Part shown: positions 35,221 through 43,748 of the stretch, piece after piece
Position numbering within the stretch: the stretch's first letter is position 1
How the letters are laid out: each line of letters begins with the position of its first letter
NCBI GenBank assembly: GCA_937923325.1
Contig: CAKZUQ010000030.1
Span: 1 to 55,344 of the forward strand
Length of the DNA: 55,344 nucleotides
Source of the DNA: an uncultured Bacteriovoracaceae bacterium
GTDB lineage: Bacteria; Bdellovibrionota; Bacteriovoracia; Bacteriovoracales; Bacteriovoracaceae
Direction of reading: 5' to 3'
The notes under the pieces: generated by a model
The model's input: the letters and a program-made list of their open reading frames with translations, nothing else
Told to the model about the DNA's origin: nothing
Database searches by the model: none
Translations under genes and position numbers: made by a program

Positions 35221-35642
35221 TGGAATCTAAAACAACTCAAAAAGGGAACTCAAGGCTTTTATTTGAGATTCAGCAGTTTTCTAATTTAGATATTAGTAAG
35301 AGTATTTCTAATATTGACTCAAAAATTGAGGGCTCAACCCAACTGCAACGCGCTAGTAACGAAATTGTTTTATTGTTCAACGAAAAGCCGGAAAGCCCCA
35401 ATTTTAGTGATGCAAAAGTAAAAGTAGCCCGAGAAATAATTGGTTTTGACTCAAATACGTTTAGTGCTCTAAATTATCAAGACTTCTCGAGCACAGAAGT
35501 TCAAAGCATGACTTTTACAAGTTTTGATAGTTGGGAGTCACTATTAGAACAAATAACTGAACAGGTTCAATTTTCAGCTGGAACTAATACTTGGAGAATT
35601 GTATTTAAGAGTGACTTTTCAAGTCTCCAAGTAGAATTCTAG
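35220..35642 (+). CDS. Hypothetical protein coupled to plsB
   Basis: This 140-residue, Ser-, Asn- and Gln-rich acidic protein has no signal peptide, membrane segment or known motif. Its ATG overlaps the plsB stop codon (TAATG), which supports translation and cotranscription. The first 60 residues look partly disordered; the rest alternates hydrophobic and polar residues like a small beta-rich domain. No function inferred. Confidence 0.55.
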   Translation: MESKTTQKGNSRLLFEIQQFSNLDISKSISNIDSKIEGSTQLQRASNEIVLLFNEKPESPNFSDAKVKVAREIIGFDSNTFSALNYQDFSSTEVQSMTFTSFDSWESLLEQITEQVQFSAGTNTWRIVFKSDFSSLQVEF

Positions 35643-35807
35643 TTTTCGTGAATTCTGTGCTGCGTGTTGTAGGCTGAGGTGGACGATATTGCTCACATAT
35701 ATGCTAAGTAGCTAAATTTGAGTACAATAAAGTTGGTATATTACTAATTTGATGGTATTTAGTTATTTTATATAATTAATTTATGGAAAGATACGCGGAG
35801 GTGTCCC

Positions 35808-36371
35808 ATAGCTGGTAACAATAGAGGTCAAGGATCATTTAATAGATCAAAACAACAAGGACCTAGAGTAAATGAACAAATAAGAGTTCCTGAAATGAGA
35901 TTAATCGGTGATGACGGTCATGCTTTTGGAGTAGTTGCTTCAGATCAGGCCAGAGAAATTGCCAGCGAGAAAGGGCTTGATTTAGTTGAAGTTTCTCCTA
36001 ATGCTAAACCACCAGTAGTTAAACTAATTGATTATGGTAAATTTAAGTATCAGCAACAGAAGAAAGCTTCTGAAGCTAAGAAAAAGCAAGTTACTATTAA
36101 GGTGAAAGAAGTAAAATTCAGACCAGCAGTAGATATTCATGACTTACAAGTTAAGCTTAAGAATGTTCATAAGTTCTTAGGAGCAGGTGATAAGGTAAAG
36201 TTATTAATGCAATTTCGTGGTCGTGAGATGGCGCATAAGCATATTGGCTTAGATAAGTTTAGAGAGATTATTGCAGGTATTCAAGAAGAGACTGATGCAG
36301 TTATTGAATCTCCAATGAAGATGATGGGAAATAGAGCTATTTGTATGATTGCTCCATCTAAGAAAAAGTAA
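35808..36371 (+). CDS. infC: Translation initiation factor IF-3, with an ATA start codon
   Basis: IF-3 binds the 30S subunit and checks start-codon fidelity. The first in-frame ATG is at 35895, but the upstream codons still encode typical IF-3 N-terminal sequence (RVNEQIRVPEMRLIGDDG), so that ATG is internal. Reading back, ATA at 35808 is preceded by GGAGGTG ending four bases before it, and no ATG, GTG or TTG start lies in frame there. This gives 187 residues, normal for the family. Rare start codons (AUU in E. coli) let IF-3 repress its own mRNA. The C-terminal domain is complete (VKVKEVKFRPAVDIHD; GDKVKLLMQFRGREMAH). Confidence 0.93.
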   Translation: MAGNNRGQGSFNRSKQQGPRVNEQIRVPEMRLIGDDGHAFGVVASDQAREIASEKGLDLVEVSPNAKPPVVKLIDYGKFKYQQQKKASEAKKKQVTIKVKEVKFRPAVDIHDLQVKLKNVHKFLGAGDKVKLLMQFRGREMAHKHIGLDKFREIIAGIQEETDAVIESPMKMMGNRAICMIAPSKKK

Positions 36372-36384
36372 TTTTAAAAGCGAT

Positions 36385-36407
36385 GTGCGTTAGTATCTCT
36401 AGCGCAC
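36385..36407 (+). promoter_or_regulatory. Hairpin between infC and rpmI, candidate L20 control element
   Basis: A 9-bp stem (GTGCGTTAG with CTAGCGCAC, one G-T pair) has a 5-base loop and no T run, so it is not a terminator. A second, long-range pairing (AGACTAA at 36427-36433 with TTAGTCT at 36488-36494) lies before rpmI. In many bacteria L20 represses this operon by binding leader structures here; the link is inference. Confidence 0.4.
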
Positions 36408-36530
36408 TCAGAAATATCTTTAAAATAGACTAAATCACTAAAATACTTTAAAAAATGCTTTGCCATTTATAAACAACATGATAGTTATTAGTCTCGAATT
36501 TTTATAAAAAATGAAGTTTAGGAGTATATA

Positions 36531-36731
36531 ATGCCAAAAATGAAGACAAGAAGAGCTGTTGCAAAAAGAATTAGAGTTACAGCAAGCGGAAAAGTTAAAA
36601 TCAAAAAAGCTAACTTAAGACATATCTTAACTAAAAAAGAGCAGTCTAATAAAAGAGATGCAAGAAAAGCTGGATATTTAGTTCCAACTGACGCAAAAAA
36701 CATGCGTAAATGTGCACCATACGTAAAATAA
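36531..36731 (+). CDS. rpmI: 50S ribosomal protein L35
   Basis: This 66-residue, very basic protein has the canonical start MPKMKTRRAVAKRIRVT and the GKVKIKKA and LTKKEQSNKRDARK segments of L35. Length is normal (~65). A TTTAGGAG site lies before the ATG. It sits in the conserved infC-rpmI-rplT order, 159 bases after infC, a gap that carries the hairpin and long-range pairing noted above. Confidence 0.97.
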   Translation: MPKMKTRRAVAKRIRVTASGKVKIKKANLRHILTKKEQSNKRDARKAGYLVPTDAKNMRKCAPYVK

Positions 36732-36808
36732 AAAATATTAAATAATATCTGCAACTGTAGGGAACAAAAAGTGGTAAATCCCTCCTACCGTTCTAACAAG
36801 GAGTATAT

Positions 36809-37153
36809 ATGTCTAGAGTAAGACGTGGTTTTAAGGCAAGAAGAAGAAAGAACAAAATTTTTAAATTAGCGAAGGGATTTCACTTCGATAGAAGAACAAA
36901 ATATAAGCATACAGCAGAAACTGTTAAGCGTGCTCTTCACAACATGTACAAAGGTAGAAGACTACTTAAAAGAGACATGAGAAGACTTTGGATCGTTCGT
37001 ATCAACGCTGCATCTAAAATGTTAGGAATGTCATATTCTAAATTTATGAATGCTCTTAAAAAGAAAGACATTCAATTAAATAGAAAAATGTTAGCAGAAT
37101 TAGCTGCTAGAGATTTCGAAGGTTTTAAAGCAGTATTTAACTCAGTTAAATAA
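36809..37153 (+). CDS. rplT: 50S ribosomal protein L20
   Basis: This 114-residue basic protein matches L20 throughout: MSRVRRGFKARRRKNKI, the GFHFDRRTKYKHTAETVKRAL segment, and RLWIVRINAASKMLGMSYSKFMNALKK. L20 is an early 50S assembly protein and in several bacteria the autogenous repressor of the infC operon. AAGGAG lies seven bases before the ATG. It is the last gene of the operon, before a strong terminator. Confidence 0.97.
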   Translation: MSRVRRGFKARRRKNKIFKLAKGFHFDRRTKYKHTAETVKRALHNMYKGRRLLKRDMRRLWIVRINAASKMLGMSYSKFMNALKKKDIQLNRKMLAELAARDFEGFKAVFNSVK

Positions 37154-37180
37154 TAAATAAAATATATTTAAGGTAGTCTA

Positions 37181-37219
37181 AACACCCGATTTTTTTATCA
37201 AAATCGGGTGTTTTTTTTT
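37181..37219 (+). terminator. Rho-independent terminator of infC-rpmI-rplT
   Basis: ACACCCGATTTT pairs perfectly with AAAATCGGGTGT around a short loop, and nine T follow. It stands 27 bases after the rplT stop codon. Confidence 0.93.
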
Positions 37220-37239
37220 GCACGAAATTAATATGTCTG

Positions 37240-37262
37240 TTAACCTATTATAAAGAGGTTAA
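37240..37262 (+). promoter_or_regulatory. Palindrome upstream of ihfA, candidate operator
   Basis: A perfect inverted repeat TTAACCT-N9-AGGTTAA encloses the AT-rich ATTATAAAG, which could contain a -10 element. It lies between the rplT terminator and the ihfA ribosome binding site. It could be an operator for autoregulation or for another factor; no binding protein is identified. Confidence 0.4.
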
Positions 37263-37319
37263 ATTTACGCAAGTAAGTAATTACTGATACGCAAAATGAT
37301 AAATCATGGAGGATTGAGA

Positions 37320-37721
37320 ATGAGCGTTACAAAAGCAGACATCGTAGAGAGGGTCTATAAAGAGGCCGGATTTTCAAAAAAAGAAGCTAGTGATCTAGTT
37401 GATCTAGTTTTCAAAGTTATCAAAGATACTTTAGCTCGTGGAGAGAAAGTAAAAATCTCAGGGTTTGGAAACTTCTCAATTAGAGATAAAGCAACAAGAG
37501 TTGGTCGTAATCCACAAACAGGGGATGCGATGAACATTTCAGCTAGACGTGTTCTTACGTTTAAGCCATCTCAAATACTTAAAGAAGATATTACAGATAG
37601 ATTTCAGCATCGCCTAGATGACAAAGGTGAGGAAGATAAGTCTATTGCTCCTAAAGAAGGAAAGCCTAGAGCTTTAAGTTCATTTATCGGATCAATAAAT
37701 ATCCCTGAAGAAGATCTATAA
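37320..37721 (+). CDS. ihfA: Integration host factor alpha subunit-like protein with a C-terminal tail
   Basis: From the ATG at 37320 (GGAGG seven bases upstream) the protein has 133 residues. The HU/IHF fold is intact: MSVTKADIVERVYKEAGFSK, GEKVKISGFGNFSIRDK and the DNA-intercalating arm GRNPQTGDAMNISARRVLTFKPS. E. coli IhfA has 99 residues; here about 40 extra, acidic and probably disordered residues follow (DDKGEEDKS onward). IHF bends DNA in recombination, replication and transcription. It is followed 18 bases later by a merR-type gene, a pairing seen in many proteobacteria. Confidence 0.9.
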   Translation: MSVTKADIVERVYKEAGFSKKEASDLVDLVFKVIKDTLARGEKVKISGFGNFSIRDKATRVGRNPQTGDAMNISARRVLTFKPSQILKEDITDRFQHRLDDKGEEDKSIAPKEGKPRALSSFIGSINIPEEDL

Positions 37722-37739
37722 AACATAAAAGGAAAGTAA

Positions 37740-38288
37740 ATGGAATTTGATATTCAGGCTCCTGAAAAATCGACATACAAGTTCAATGAAGTAACATCAA
37801 TTACAGGTGTTAAGCCATATGTATTAAGATTTTGGGAAAGTGAATTTGATCAAATTGATCCAAAGATGAATGACCACGGTCAAAAATTTTATGGTCCTGA
37901 CGATCTTGAAATGGTTCAAAAAATAAAAACTTTATTATTTGAAAATAAGTTATCAATTCCAGAAGCAAAAAAACAATTATTAATAGAGTTAGAAAAAGTC
38001 CGTGTTCAGCATGAAAACACTTCAGAGATTAAGGCTTTTAATCCGCCAACACTTCAATCTAAATCTAGCGAATTAAAAACAGCTCTTGAGCAAATTATAG
38101 AAACTCACTCAAACCCTTCCTCGGAGATGAGTGTAAAGGCTGATTCTGTAGTACAGAAGGTGAAGTCAGATTTAATTGGTCAAAGCGAACTATCAGATAG
38201 AGATATTGTTAAACTTGTAAGTGCAAAAAAGAAACTTACTGTCCTGTTAGGAAAAATAGACAATATTGCAGATAAGCATAACTGGTAG
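37740..38288 (+). CDS. MerR family transcriptional regulator
   Basis: This 182-residue protein has an N-terminal winged helix of MerR type: YKFNEVTSITGVKPYVLRFWESEF, then the KFYGPDDLEMVQKIKTLLFE wing and IPEAKKQLL helix. The remaining ~100 residues lack the metal-binding cysteines of MerR/CueR and look like a coiled coil with a disordered stretch. Position behind ihfA and the RFWE signature put it in the ihfA-linked MerR group, whose role is not well defined. A terminator follows. Confidence 0.88.
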   Translation: MEFDIQAPEKSTYKFNEVTSITGVKPYVLRFWESEFDQIDPKMNDHGQKFYGPDDLEMVQKIKTLLFENKLSIPEAKKQLLIELEKVRVQHENTSEIKAFNPPTLQSKSSELKTALEQIIETHSNPSSEMSVKADSVVQKVKSDLIGQSELSDRDIVKLVSAKKKLTVLLGKIDNIADKHNW

Positions 38289-38321
38289 AAATCCTCCAGA
38301 TAAATTCATTTTTTAAATACT

Positions 38322-38347
38322 TAGGGACCTTGTATAGGTCCTTTTTT
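38322..38347 (+). terminator. Rho-independent terminator of ihfA-merR
   Basis: GGACCT pairs with AGGTCC around a short loop, followed by six T. It ends directly before the stop codon of the convergent prenyl synthase gene. On the minus strand the hairpin lacks a T run, so it mainly stops the plus-strand unit. Confidence 0.75.
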
Positions 38348-38348
38348 A

Positions 38349-39218
38349 TTACTTAATATTAATTTGAGATATTGAGAATTCACTAATATATTTTTGTATA
38401 AAAATTGAGTTCTTTTCGATTTTTGACTTCATAAGCTTTAAGTATGAGTCCATCATCTTAGAAATATTTGTAAGTTCATGTTTATTAATAACAGTGTATA
38501 AAATATCTAAAGAGTTATTTATTTGATTGAATAACTGCTTAGTATCCATAGTTATAAATGGATTAATCTCAAGTTCATGCTTACTTACTTTATCATCAAT
38601 CTCACTTAAGTCATCAAGAAGTTGAAAGAGAATTCCAATCTCTAGGCCTAGGCTAGAAATATCAGTTGCTGGAACAGTTGTATTTGAAAGCAGATGCGAG
38701 CCTTCAAGGGCCAGTTGAATTAATCTTGAAGTTTTTAAAGTGTGGATTGAAATAATATCTTCAAATGAATTATTTTCAAGGCCCAGGTCTTTGACTTGTC
38801 CAAGAATTAGTCCTTGCGGTCCAGTATACTTACAATATAAGTCTAAAAGCTGGTTAAGATTATCGGATTTAATTTTTGATAATAGACCCATAGAGATTGA
38901 TAGTAACCCATCACCAGCTAAAACTGCTTTCCACTCATTAAATTTCTTATGTGTTGACTCTCTTCCTCGTCTATAGTCATCGTCATCCATGCAAGGAAGA
39001 TCATCATGGATAAGAGTATAAGCATGGTGAATCTCAATTGAGCTCGCTAAAACTTCATGATTTTTTGTTACTGTATCAAGGTCATTGGCCAGTGCCATAA
39101 CAAGCTTTGGTCTAAAAAGCTTTCCAGCAGGAAATAAACTATATAATAGAACTTCTCTAAAATTATGCTCAGGTAAGTAGCTGGATATATATTCTTTAAT
39201 TAAATTTTCTATATTCAT
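38349..39218 (-). CDS. Polyprenyl diphosphate synthase (farnesyl/geranylgeranyl type)
   Basis: This is a trans-prenyltransferase of 289 residues, similar in length to IspA (~299). The first Asp-rich motif is DDLPCMDDDDYRRGRESTH with the DDxxxxD spacing of bacterial farnesyl synthases. The usual FQxxDDILD second motif appears as FQLLDDLSEIDD, so one Asp position is changed but acidic residues remain. GDGLLS and LEGSHLLS-type segments are present. It makes isoprenoid diphosphates for quinones and undecaprenyl carriers; chain length is uncertain. It is the last gene of the minus-strand unit, two bases after gspN. Confidence 0.88.
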   Translation of the reverse strand: MNIENLIKEYISSYLPEHNFREVLLYSLFPAGKLFRPKLVMALANDLDTVTKNHEVLASSIEIHHAYTLIHDDLPCMDDDDYRRGRESTHKKFNEWKAVLAGDGLLSISMGLLSKIKSDNLNQLLDLYCKYTGPQGLILGQVKDLGLENNSFEDIISIHTLKTSRLIQLALEGSHLLSNTTVPATDISSLGLEIGILFQLLDDLSEIDDKVSKHELEINPFITMDTKQLFNQINNSLDILYTVINKHELTNISKMMDSYLKLMKSKIEKNSIFIQKYISEFSISQINIK

Positions 39219-39220
39219 AA

Positions 39221-40132
39221 CTATCTATCAGAAGATGGGATAGGATTACCCAATGTACCACCAATTTTTAATTGGTAGAATTCATCCTTTTTATCATACT
39301 TCTTCATTAGCATACCAATTATCACATAATTATCTAAAAAGCTTTGTGAAAATGCAACTTCACCTTTTAAGTTAAGAGTACTCATCTTTATATTTTTAGA
39401 ATGCATCTTAATATCACCATTAAATTTGGCCCTAAGAGGTGAGTTTGTATCACCAAGAATGATATCTCTAACTTTTAGCTTACTATCTTCCATTTCTGTT
39501 TGAATTAACAAATCATTAATGGCCATATTTCCAAGAGTTAATCCTGATATGGATTGAGCTGGAAGATGAAAATTCTTTGAGCGAATATTTAGTTTTAGAT
39601 CAGTTAATTTTGATGACTTGATTCTTACTAAAGCATCTAGATTAACCGTTCCTGACATTTTAAATTTAGGAAATGGCCTTAACACTTTATTCAAATCAAA
39701 TGTGTTTTCTCGAATATTAAAAGCAATCCCACCAATACCAGCAGTTATATATGCACTGATTGGATTTTTGTTTAATTCAGTTTCTAGTTTGAAGTGGGGT
39801 CCAAAAGGTGAGAAACTAAAGCCTCTAAAATAAAGATATGCCTTCTCTAGCTTGATAGGTTGTCCATATTGCCTAAAACAACTCATAGGAATTGTTAGTC
39901 CTTCAATGAATAATTTAGGAAGAAATAACTCAGTACCAATTTCTTTATACTGTAGAGGACAACCAGGTATTTTTGAAATATTTTGTCTTAAAACAGACTT
40001 TATTTTATAAGAAATAGGAAAATACATAAAAATAGATAAAATTAAGACAGCTAGTATAACTGTTATCCATTTGGATTTACCAATCCTAGGTAAAGTGTAA
40101 TCAACTTCTTCTAATTCGTTTTGGGAACTCAT
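39221..40132 (-). CDS. gspN: Type II secretion system protein GspN
   Basis: GspN is an optional T2SS component anchored in the inner membrane, of unclear function. This 303-residue protein has a short cytoplasmic N-terminus, one membrane helix (residues ~23-43, WITVILAVLILSIFMYFPI), and a periplasmic domain of repeated beta strands with the family-like FSPFGPHFKL and GGIAFNIREN segments. The last strand block is LKIGGTLGNPIPS, as expected for GspN. It starts three bases after gspM. Confidence 0.8.
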   Translation of the reverse strand: MSSQNELEEVDYTLPRIGKSKWITVILAVLILSIFMYFPISYKIKSVLRQNISKIPGCPLQYKEIGTELFLPKLFIEGLTIPMSCFRQYGQPIKLEKAYLYFRGFSFSPFGPHFKLETELNKNPISAYITAGIGGIAFNIRENTFDLNKVLRPFPKFKMSGTVNLDALVRIKSSKLTDLKLNIRSKNFHLPAQSISGLTLGNMAINDLLIQTEMEDSKLKVRDIILGDTNSPLRAKFNGDIKMHSKNIKMSTLNLKGEVAFSQSFLDNYVIIGMLMKKYDKKDEFYQLKIGGTLGNPIPSSDR

Positions 40133-40135
40133 AAT

Positions 40136-40762
40136 TTATTCAACAACTTTATCTTTACTATAATAATGGATTGTCATTATTCCATCTAATACATTTTTAG
40201 TTTCGTTCTTTTTAATACTTATTTCATCTATTCTAATTTTTAATTTAGATACAAGTGAGTTGACAGCTGCGAACAGTTCTTGATCTGTTAAGCCTCTAAA
40301 AGACAAGTCAGCCTTGGCCTTCGTAATAAGTCCATCTAGCTCCTCTGAGTCAAAGTTATTAACTTGTACCTTTGTACTATCTACAGAAATCATTGCTAGA
40401 GTATTTGAGATTTGTGATTTAAGTGCATTTTGAGAATCGACAAAATTATTAGCTAAAATCTTTCTTTCTTCAGAGGCTATTAACGAATGCTTTTGTATGA
40501 ATTCATTTGCTGTCATAATTATTTCATCTTTCATATCTAGCTCTTTTTTTGCTGAAGAGTTTAATGATGAAAAGATAATTATAAATAGAATAGGAAGGGC
40601 AATAATGAGGGCCATAAGAGTGGCCTTAATTATTTCTTGGACACTGTCTTCTAAGTTTGAGTAAGCATCGGTGATCTTTTGAAACTCTGGTAAGTTGGAT
40701 AATTCATCTAGCTTAGAGAAGATAAAAGAATCAATTGGTTTCATTATTTCAATTTTTTTCAT
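40136..40762 (-). CDS. gspM: Type II secretion system protein GspM-like
   Basis: GspM is an inner-membrane assembly-platform partner of GspL. This 208-residue protein has ~50 cytoplasmic residues, a membrane helix (about residues 47-67, LMALIIALPILFIIIFSSL) and a periplasmic ferredoxin-like part with the usual helix-strand alternation. Sequence conservation of GspM is low everywhere; the call rests on topology and on its place between gspL and gspN. Its ATG directly follows the gspL stop codon. Confidence 0.75.
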   Translation of the reverse strand: MKKIEIMKPIDSFIFSKLDELSNLPEFQKITDAYSNLEDSVQEIIKATLMALIIALPILFIIIFSSLNSSAKKELDMKDEIIMTANEFIQKHSLIASEERKILANNFVDSQNALKSQISNTLAMISVDSTKVQVNNFDSEELDGLITKAKADLSFRGLTDQELFAAVNSLVSKLKIRIDEISIKKNETKNVLDGIMTIHYYSKDKVVE

Positions 40763-42355
40763 TTATTGCTCCGAGCCATTAATTGTAAAAGTTTTCTTCT
40801 TTAGATCTTTTTCAGTAAATAAATTCTTAATACTTGAAGATTTAAAAATACCTTCCAATTGATTAATTACATTGTCTTCTTTTGCCTTAAAAACTACGAC
40901 AAAATCTCCCTCGCTTACTGATTGGTATTGAGTAACCTCTAGATCAAGTCCCGAGACCATATTTGATATCATCTCAAGAGGCTTAAGCGCATTAGTTTGA
41001 ATTGAAGATTGAAGAGATTTCACTTCTTGATTAATCGATTTAGTTTCGCGTTTAAGTTTAGTCAAAACGACTTTTGGTTTTTTTGTAACATTTCTTTTAT
41101 TTCTAGGGCTAAGTTTTAGCATTGGGTTTTTTATTAATGCTTTAAGTTTTTTGTCTGTAACTTTGATATCTCTACTAATAAAGGCTCTTTCGATTGTTAA
41201 AGATAGAACTAGAATAACTGTTACAATCATCATTCTTACACCAACAAATGCGAAAGAGTGAAGTGGAAGATCAGCTTGTCCTTTGATTGCGTACTCACCT
41301 GTAAGAAAATTGATAAGGTTTGATTTATTATTAAACCCATTAGCAAGCATATGAGTTAAGCCAAATTTCCTTCTTTGTTTTTCATCAGTATCAATATTTT
41401 GAGCATTGCAGTCTTTAAACAACTGGAGCATACCAACATTTATTGCTGTTTTCTCTGTTAAGTAATTTGTTATATTTTTTATATTCGAAGTACCACCTAA
41501 AATAAAGATATCACTAATGGCAATACCGTTTTGAACTCTAAAACCTATATGCCATCTTTTAAATTCATTAACTAGCGGAGAGAATATTTGATCCATCATA
41601 GTTGCAAATACTCTTTGATTTTCATTAACTTGTTCGTACTGTTCTGAAGATAAGAAGTAGCAGTTTTGATGCTTATAAATAGCAGCTTCCTCAAGGGAGA
41701 TATTATAGCTTTTACTTATGGCTTCGTTAATAGTGTAGCCAGCAATATATGATGTATGAGTAGACTTTAATTGACCATCAATAAAAAAGTAGGCATGAGT
41801 TGTTCCATGGCCTATATCTAATACACAGAATGCTTGTGGCAATACTTCTTTTGTTGTCTTAATAAATAACTCAATAGCAGAAATTTCACTCGTTAAGACT
41901 TTTGGTTGAACATTGTAATCGTTTAATTTTGTAAATACTGGTCTTAAAAGATCGTGCCTAATAATATTGACTAGTGCTTTAGAGCCAGTAGTTGTTTGTT
42001 CAAGTGAACTTGATATTTGACACTCTGATAAAGAGAATGGAATATCTTCTTCGAGTTGAAAAGGTAGCATCAATTGTGCTTTCTTTTTATTTTTAATTGG
42101 TAGTTCTAAAAATCGTTCTGTGATTATTTCATTTGAAGCATTTAGAATAACTCTAAACTCAGACTCTACTTCTTCTAAATACTGACTGATGATATTCATT
42201 TGAAGATCTAAAACGATGTTTTCTTCTTGAATATTATATTCATCTGAGTCTAGTAAGACTTCTTTGCTTGATAGATAAGTGATTTTCTTTCTATCAATTT
42301 GAAAGTTTAAGAATTTGACTGAATAGGTACCAATGTTTATTGCAATATTTAACAT
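40763..42355 (-). CDS. gspL: Type II secretion system protein GspL (PilM-like actin fold)
   Basis: This 530-residue protein has a cytoplasmic actin-like ATPase fold in its first ~350 residues, similar to PilM: INIGTYSVKFL, VLDIGHGTTHAYFF (phosphate loop) and DIFILGGTSNIKNI. A membrane helix follows near residues 370-392 (VGVRMMIVTVILVLSLTI), then a coiled-coil region and a periplasmic ferredoxin-like domain. GspL binds GspE and couples it to the pseudopilus. The actin fold is unusually complete compared with enterobacterial GspL (~400 residues). Confidence 0.85.
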   Translation of the reverse strand: MLNIAINIGTYSVKFLNFQIDRKKITYLSSKEVLLDSDEYNIQEENIVLDLQMNIISQYLEEVESEFRVILNASNEIITERFLELPIKNKKKAQLMLPFQLEEDIPFSLSECQISSSLEQTTTGSKALVNIIRHDLLRPVFTKLNDYNVQPKVLTSEISAIELFIKTTKEVLPQAFCVLDIGHGTTHAYFFIDGQLKSTHTSYIAGYTINEAISKSYNISLEEAAIYKHQNCYFLSSEQYEQVNENQRVFATMMDQIFSPLVNEFKRWHIGFRVQNGIAISDIFILGGTSNIKNITNYLTEKTAINVGMLQLFKDCNAQNIDTDEKQRRKFGLTHMLANGFNNKSNLINFLTGEYAIKGQADLPLHSFAFVGVRMMIVTVILVLSLTIERAFISRDIKVTDKKLKALIKNPMLKLSPRNKRNVTKKPKVVLTKLKRETKSINQEVKSLQSSIQTNALKPLEMISNMVSGLDLEVTQYQSVSEGDFVVVFKAKEDNVINQLEGIFKSSSIKNLFTEKDLKKKTFTINGSEQ

Positions 42356-42404
42356 ACTATATTTTATGAATTATCGCGTAAAAATACGAGTAAAAAAAAG
42401 AGTT

Positions 42405-43748
42405 TTAGCTAATAAATATTTCAATAATCCGAGGTTCTAGTAGTTGAGTTTTTTGCTCTTTTTTCTCATCTTCATTAGTCTTCGTTTCTTCATCAGTTTT
42501 TGGAGTTCCATCAGGATTTGTTTCATTTTCTGTTTCATCACTCTCTTGATCAGTCTTTTTGGTTTTCTTAATAATCGGTTTTGCAGGCATAGAAACATAT
42601 GCTGTAATTGTGTAAGTTGATCTTCCCTTGTTTCCAACAGCTATTACTTTGAATAATGATGGGGAAGGTCCAAACTTTAGTCCTTGTTGTTCAAATTTAG
42701 TAACTTTCTCATCAAAGTCGTCTGAAGATGAAATATTTCCAATTTCAACGACATACTTTTTAAAATCTTCTTTGGTATTAAAAAACTTTGGGTCTTCAGG
42801 ATCGTCCCTGTACTCAAAAAACTCTTTTACTTCTTCGTCAGTTATATTTGGTAAAAGCAAACGAAGCATCTTTTCTGTGATCTTATTCAGATCAATCATG
42901 ATGGCACCATGAACATTAAACTCATTTTTAACTAATTTGACAATATCGTCATCCCAGCCTGGCAATGAGTAAATCTCACTCATTGAGGCAAATGGCGCTC
43001 TTTTAGGGTTTGCTGCTATTTGATCAAATTCTCCTGTAGCGCCGCCATCATCTTCTAATGAGTCTGGGTCAGAAATATTTACTTTCATTATATTTACTAA
43101 TAGTACTGGATCAACGCCATAATATTTACTTTGAAAAATTTCGTCTTTTTCACTTTCTTTTTCAATAGAATATTTAAGAGATTTGATAATTTGTCCTTCT
43201 GGTCCAAATTCCTCTTTATCTTCTTCTGTTACTGTTGTTTGATCGTTACTTTCAGCTTGAGCGGCTTCAGCTTGTGCTAATAATGATACTCTAAGTAAAT
43301 TTAAGTTAATCTTGTTTGAAATATTGTTAATTGTTAGTTTTAAAGTACCATTCAAAAAAGTATTCTCACTAAATTTTTCAATAGCATCCTTTTGAATTTG
43401 ATTCATATTCTTACCAACAGGAATAGGGTAGACAAAAGGAAAATTCCAAATACTGTTAATGATCTCTGGTGTGGCAAAGTCTTTGGCAGAGTCATTTTGC
43501 TCTAAATAATTAAAGGCTTCTTTGTATAGTCTAAGTCTGGCCATAGCAAATTGTAAGCCAGCTTCTGCTGTCAGTTTTGCTTGTCCTTTATCTTCAATAT
43601 TATACGCTTTTAATTTATTAACATTAGCATCAAAGCTAAAGGTAATCATTATGGTAGTTAATAGAACAATTGCAGTCATAACCATCATTAAAGCAATTCC
43701 AGAATCATTCTTTGAAATCGTTATTAGGTCTTTATAGAAGGATTTCAT
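42405..43748 (-). CDS. gspK: Type II secretion minor pseudopilin GspK
   Basis: GspK caps the pseudopilus tip. This 447-residue protein starts with a cytoplasmic leader, then a prepilin-like helix (SGIALMMVMTAIVLLTTIMI) that lacks Glu+5, as is normal for GspK. The large globular domain and the SAM-like helical repeats around FASMSEIYSLPGWDDDIVKL and LLLPNITDEEVKEFFEYRD fit the family. Residues ~395-435 are a low-complexity Lys/Thr/Glu tail region (TDQESDETENETNPDG) not found in most GspK. It overlaps gspJ by 4 bases. Confidence 0.9.
   Translation of the reverse strand: MKSFYKDLITISKNDSGIALMMVMTAIVLLTTIMITFSFDANVNKLKAYNIEDKGQAKLTAEAGLQFAMARLRLYKEAFNYLEQNDSAKDFATPEIINSIWNFPFVYPIPVGKNMNQIQKDAIEKFSENTFLNGTLKLTINNISNKINLNLLRVSLLAQAEAAQAESNDQTTVTEEDKEEFGPEGQIIKSLKYSIEKESEKDEIFQSKYYGVDPVLLVNIMKVNISDPDSLEDDGGATGEFDQIAANPKRAPFASMSEIYSLPGWDDDIVKLVKNEFNVHGAIMIDLNKITEKMLRLLLPNITDEEVKEFFEYRDDPEDPKFFNTKEDFKKYVVEIGNISSSDDFDEKVTKFEQQGLKFGPSPSLFKVIAVGNKGRSTYTITAYVSMPAKPIIKKTKKTDQESDETENETNPDGTPKTDEETKTNEDEKKEQKTQLLEPRIIEIFIS

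Noticed and set aside
35783..35818. An 11-codon open frame (ATG at 35783) overlapping the infC start, as a leader peptide
   Set aside because: It has no ribosome binding site and no codon bias typical of attenuators, and it runs through the infC ribosome binding site. It is most likely chance.
38322..38347. This hairpin as a terminator for the T2SS operon as well
   Set aside because: On the minus strand no T run follows the stem, and the hairpin lies directly after the stop codon; it serves the plus-strand unit.
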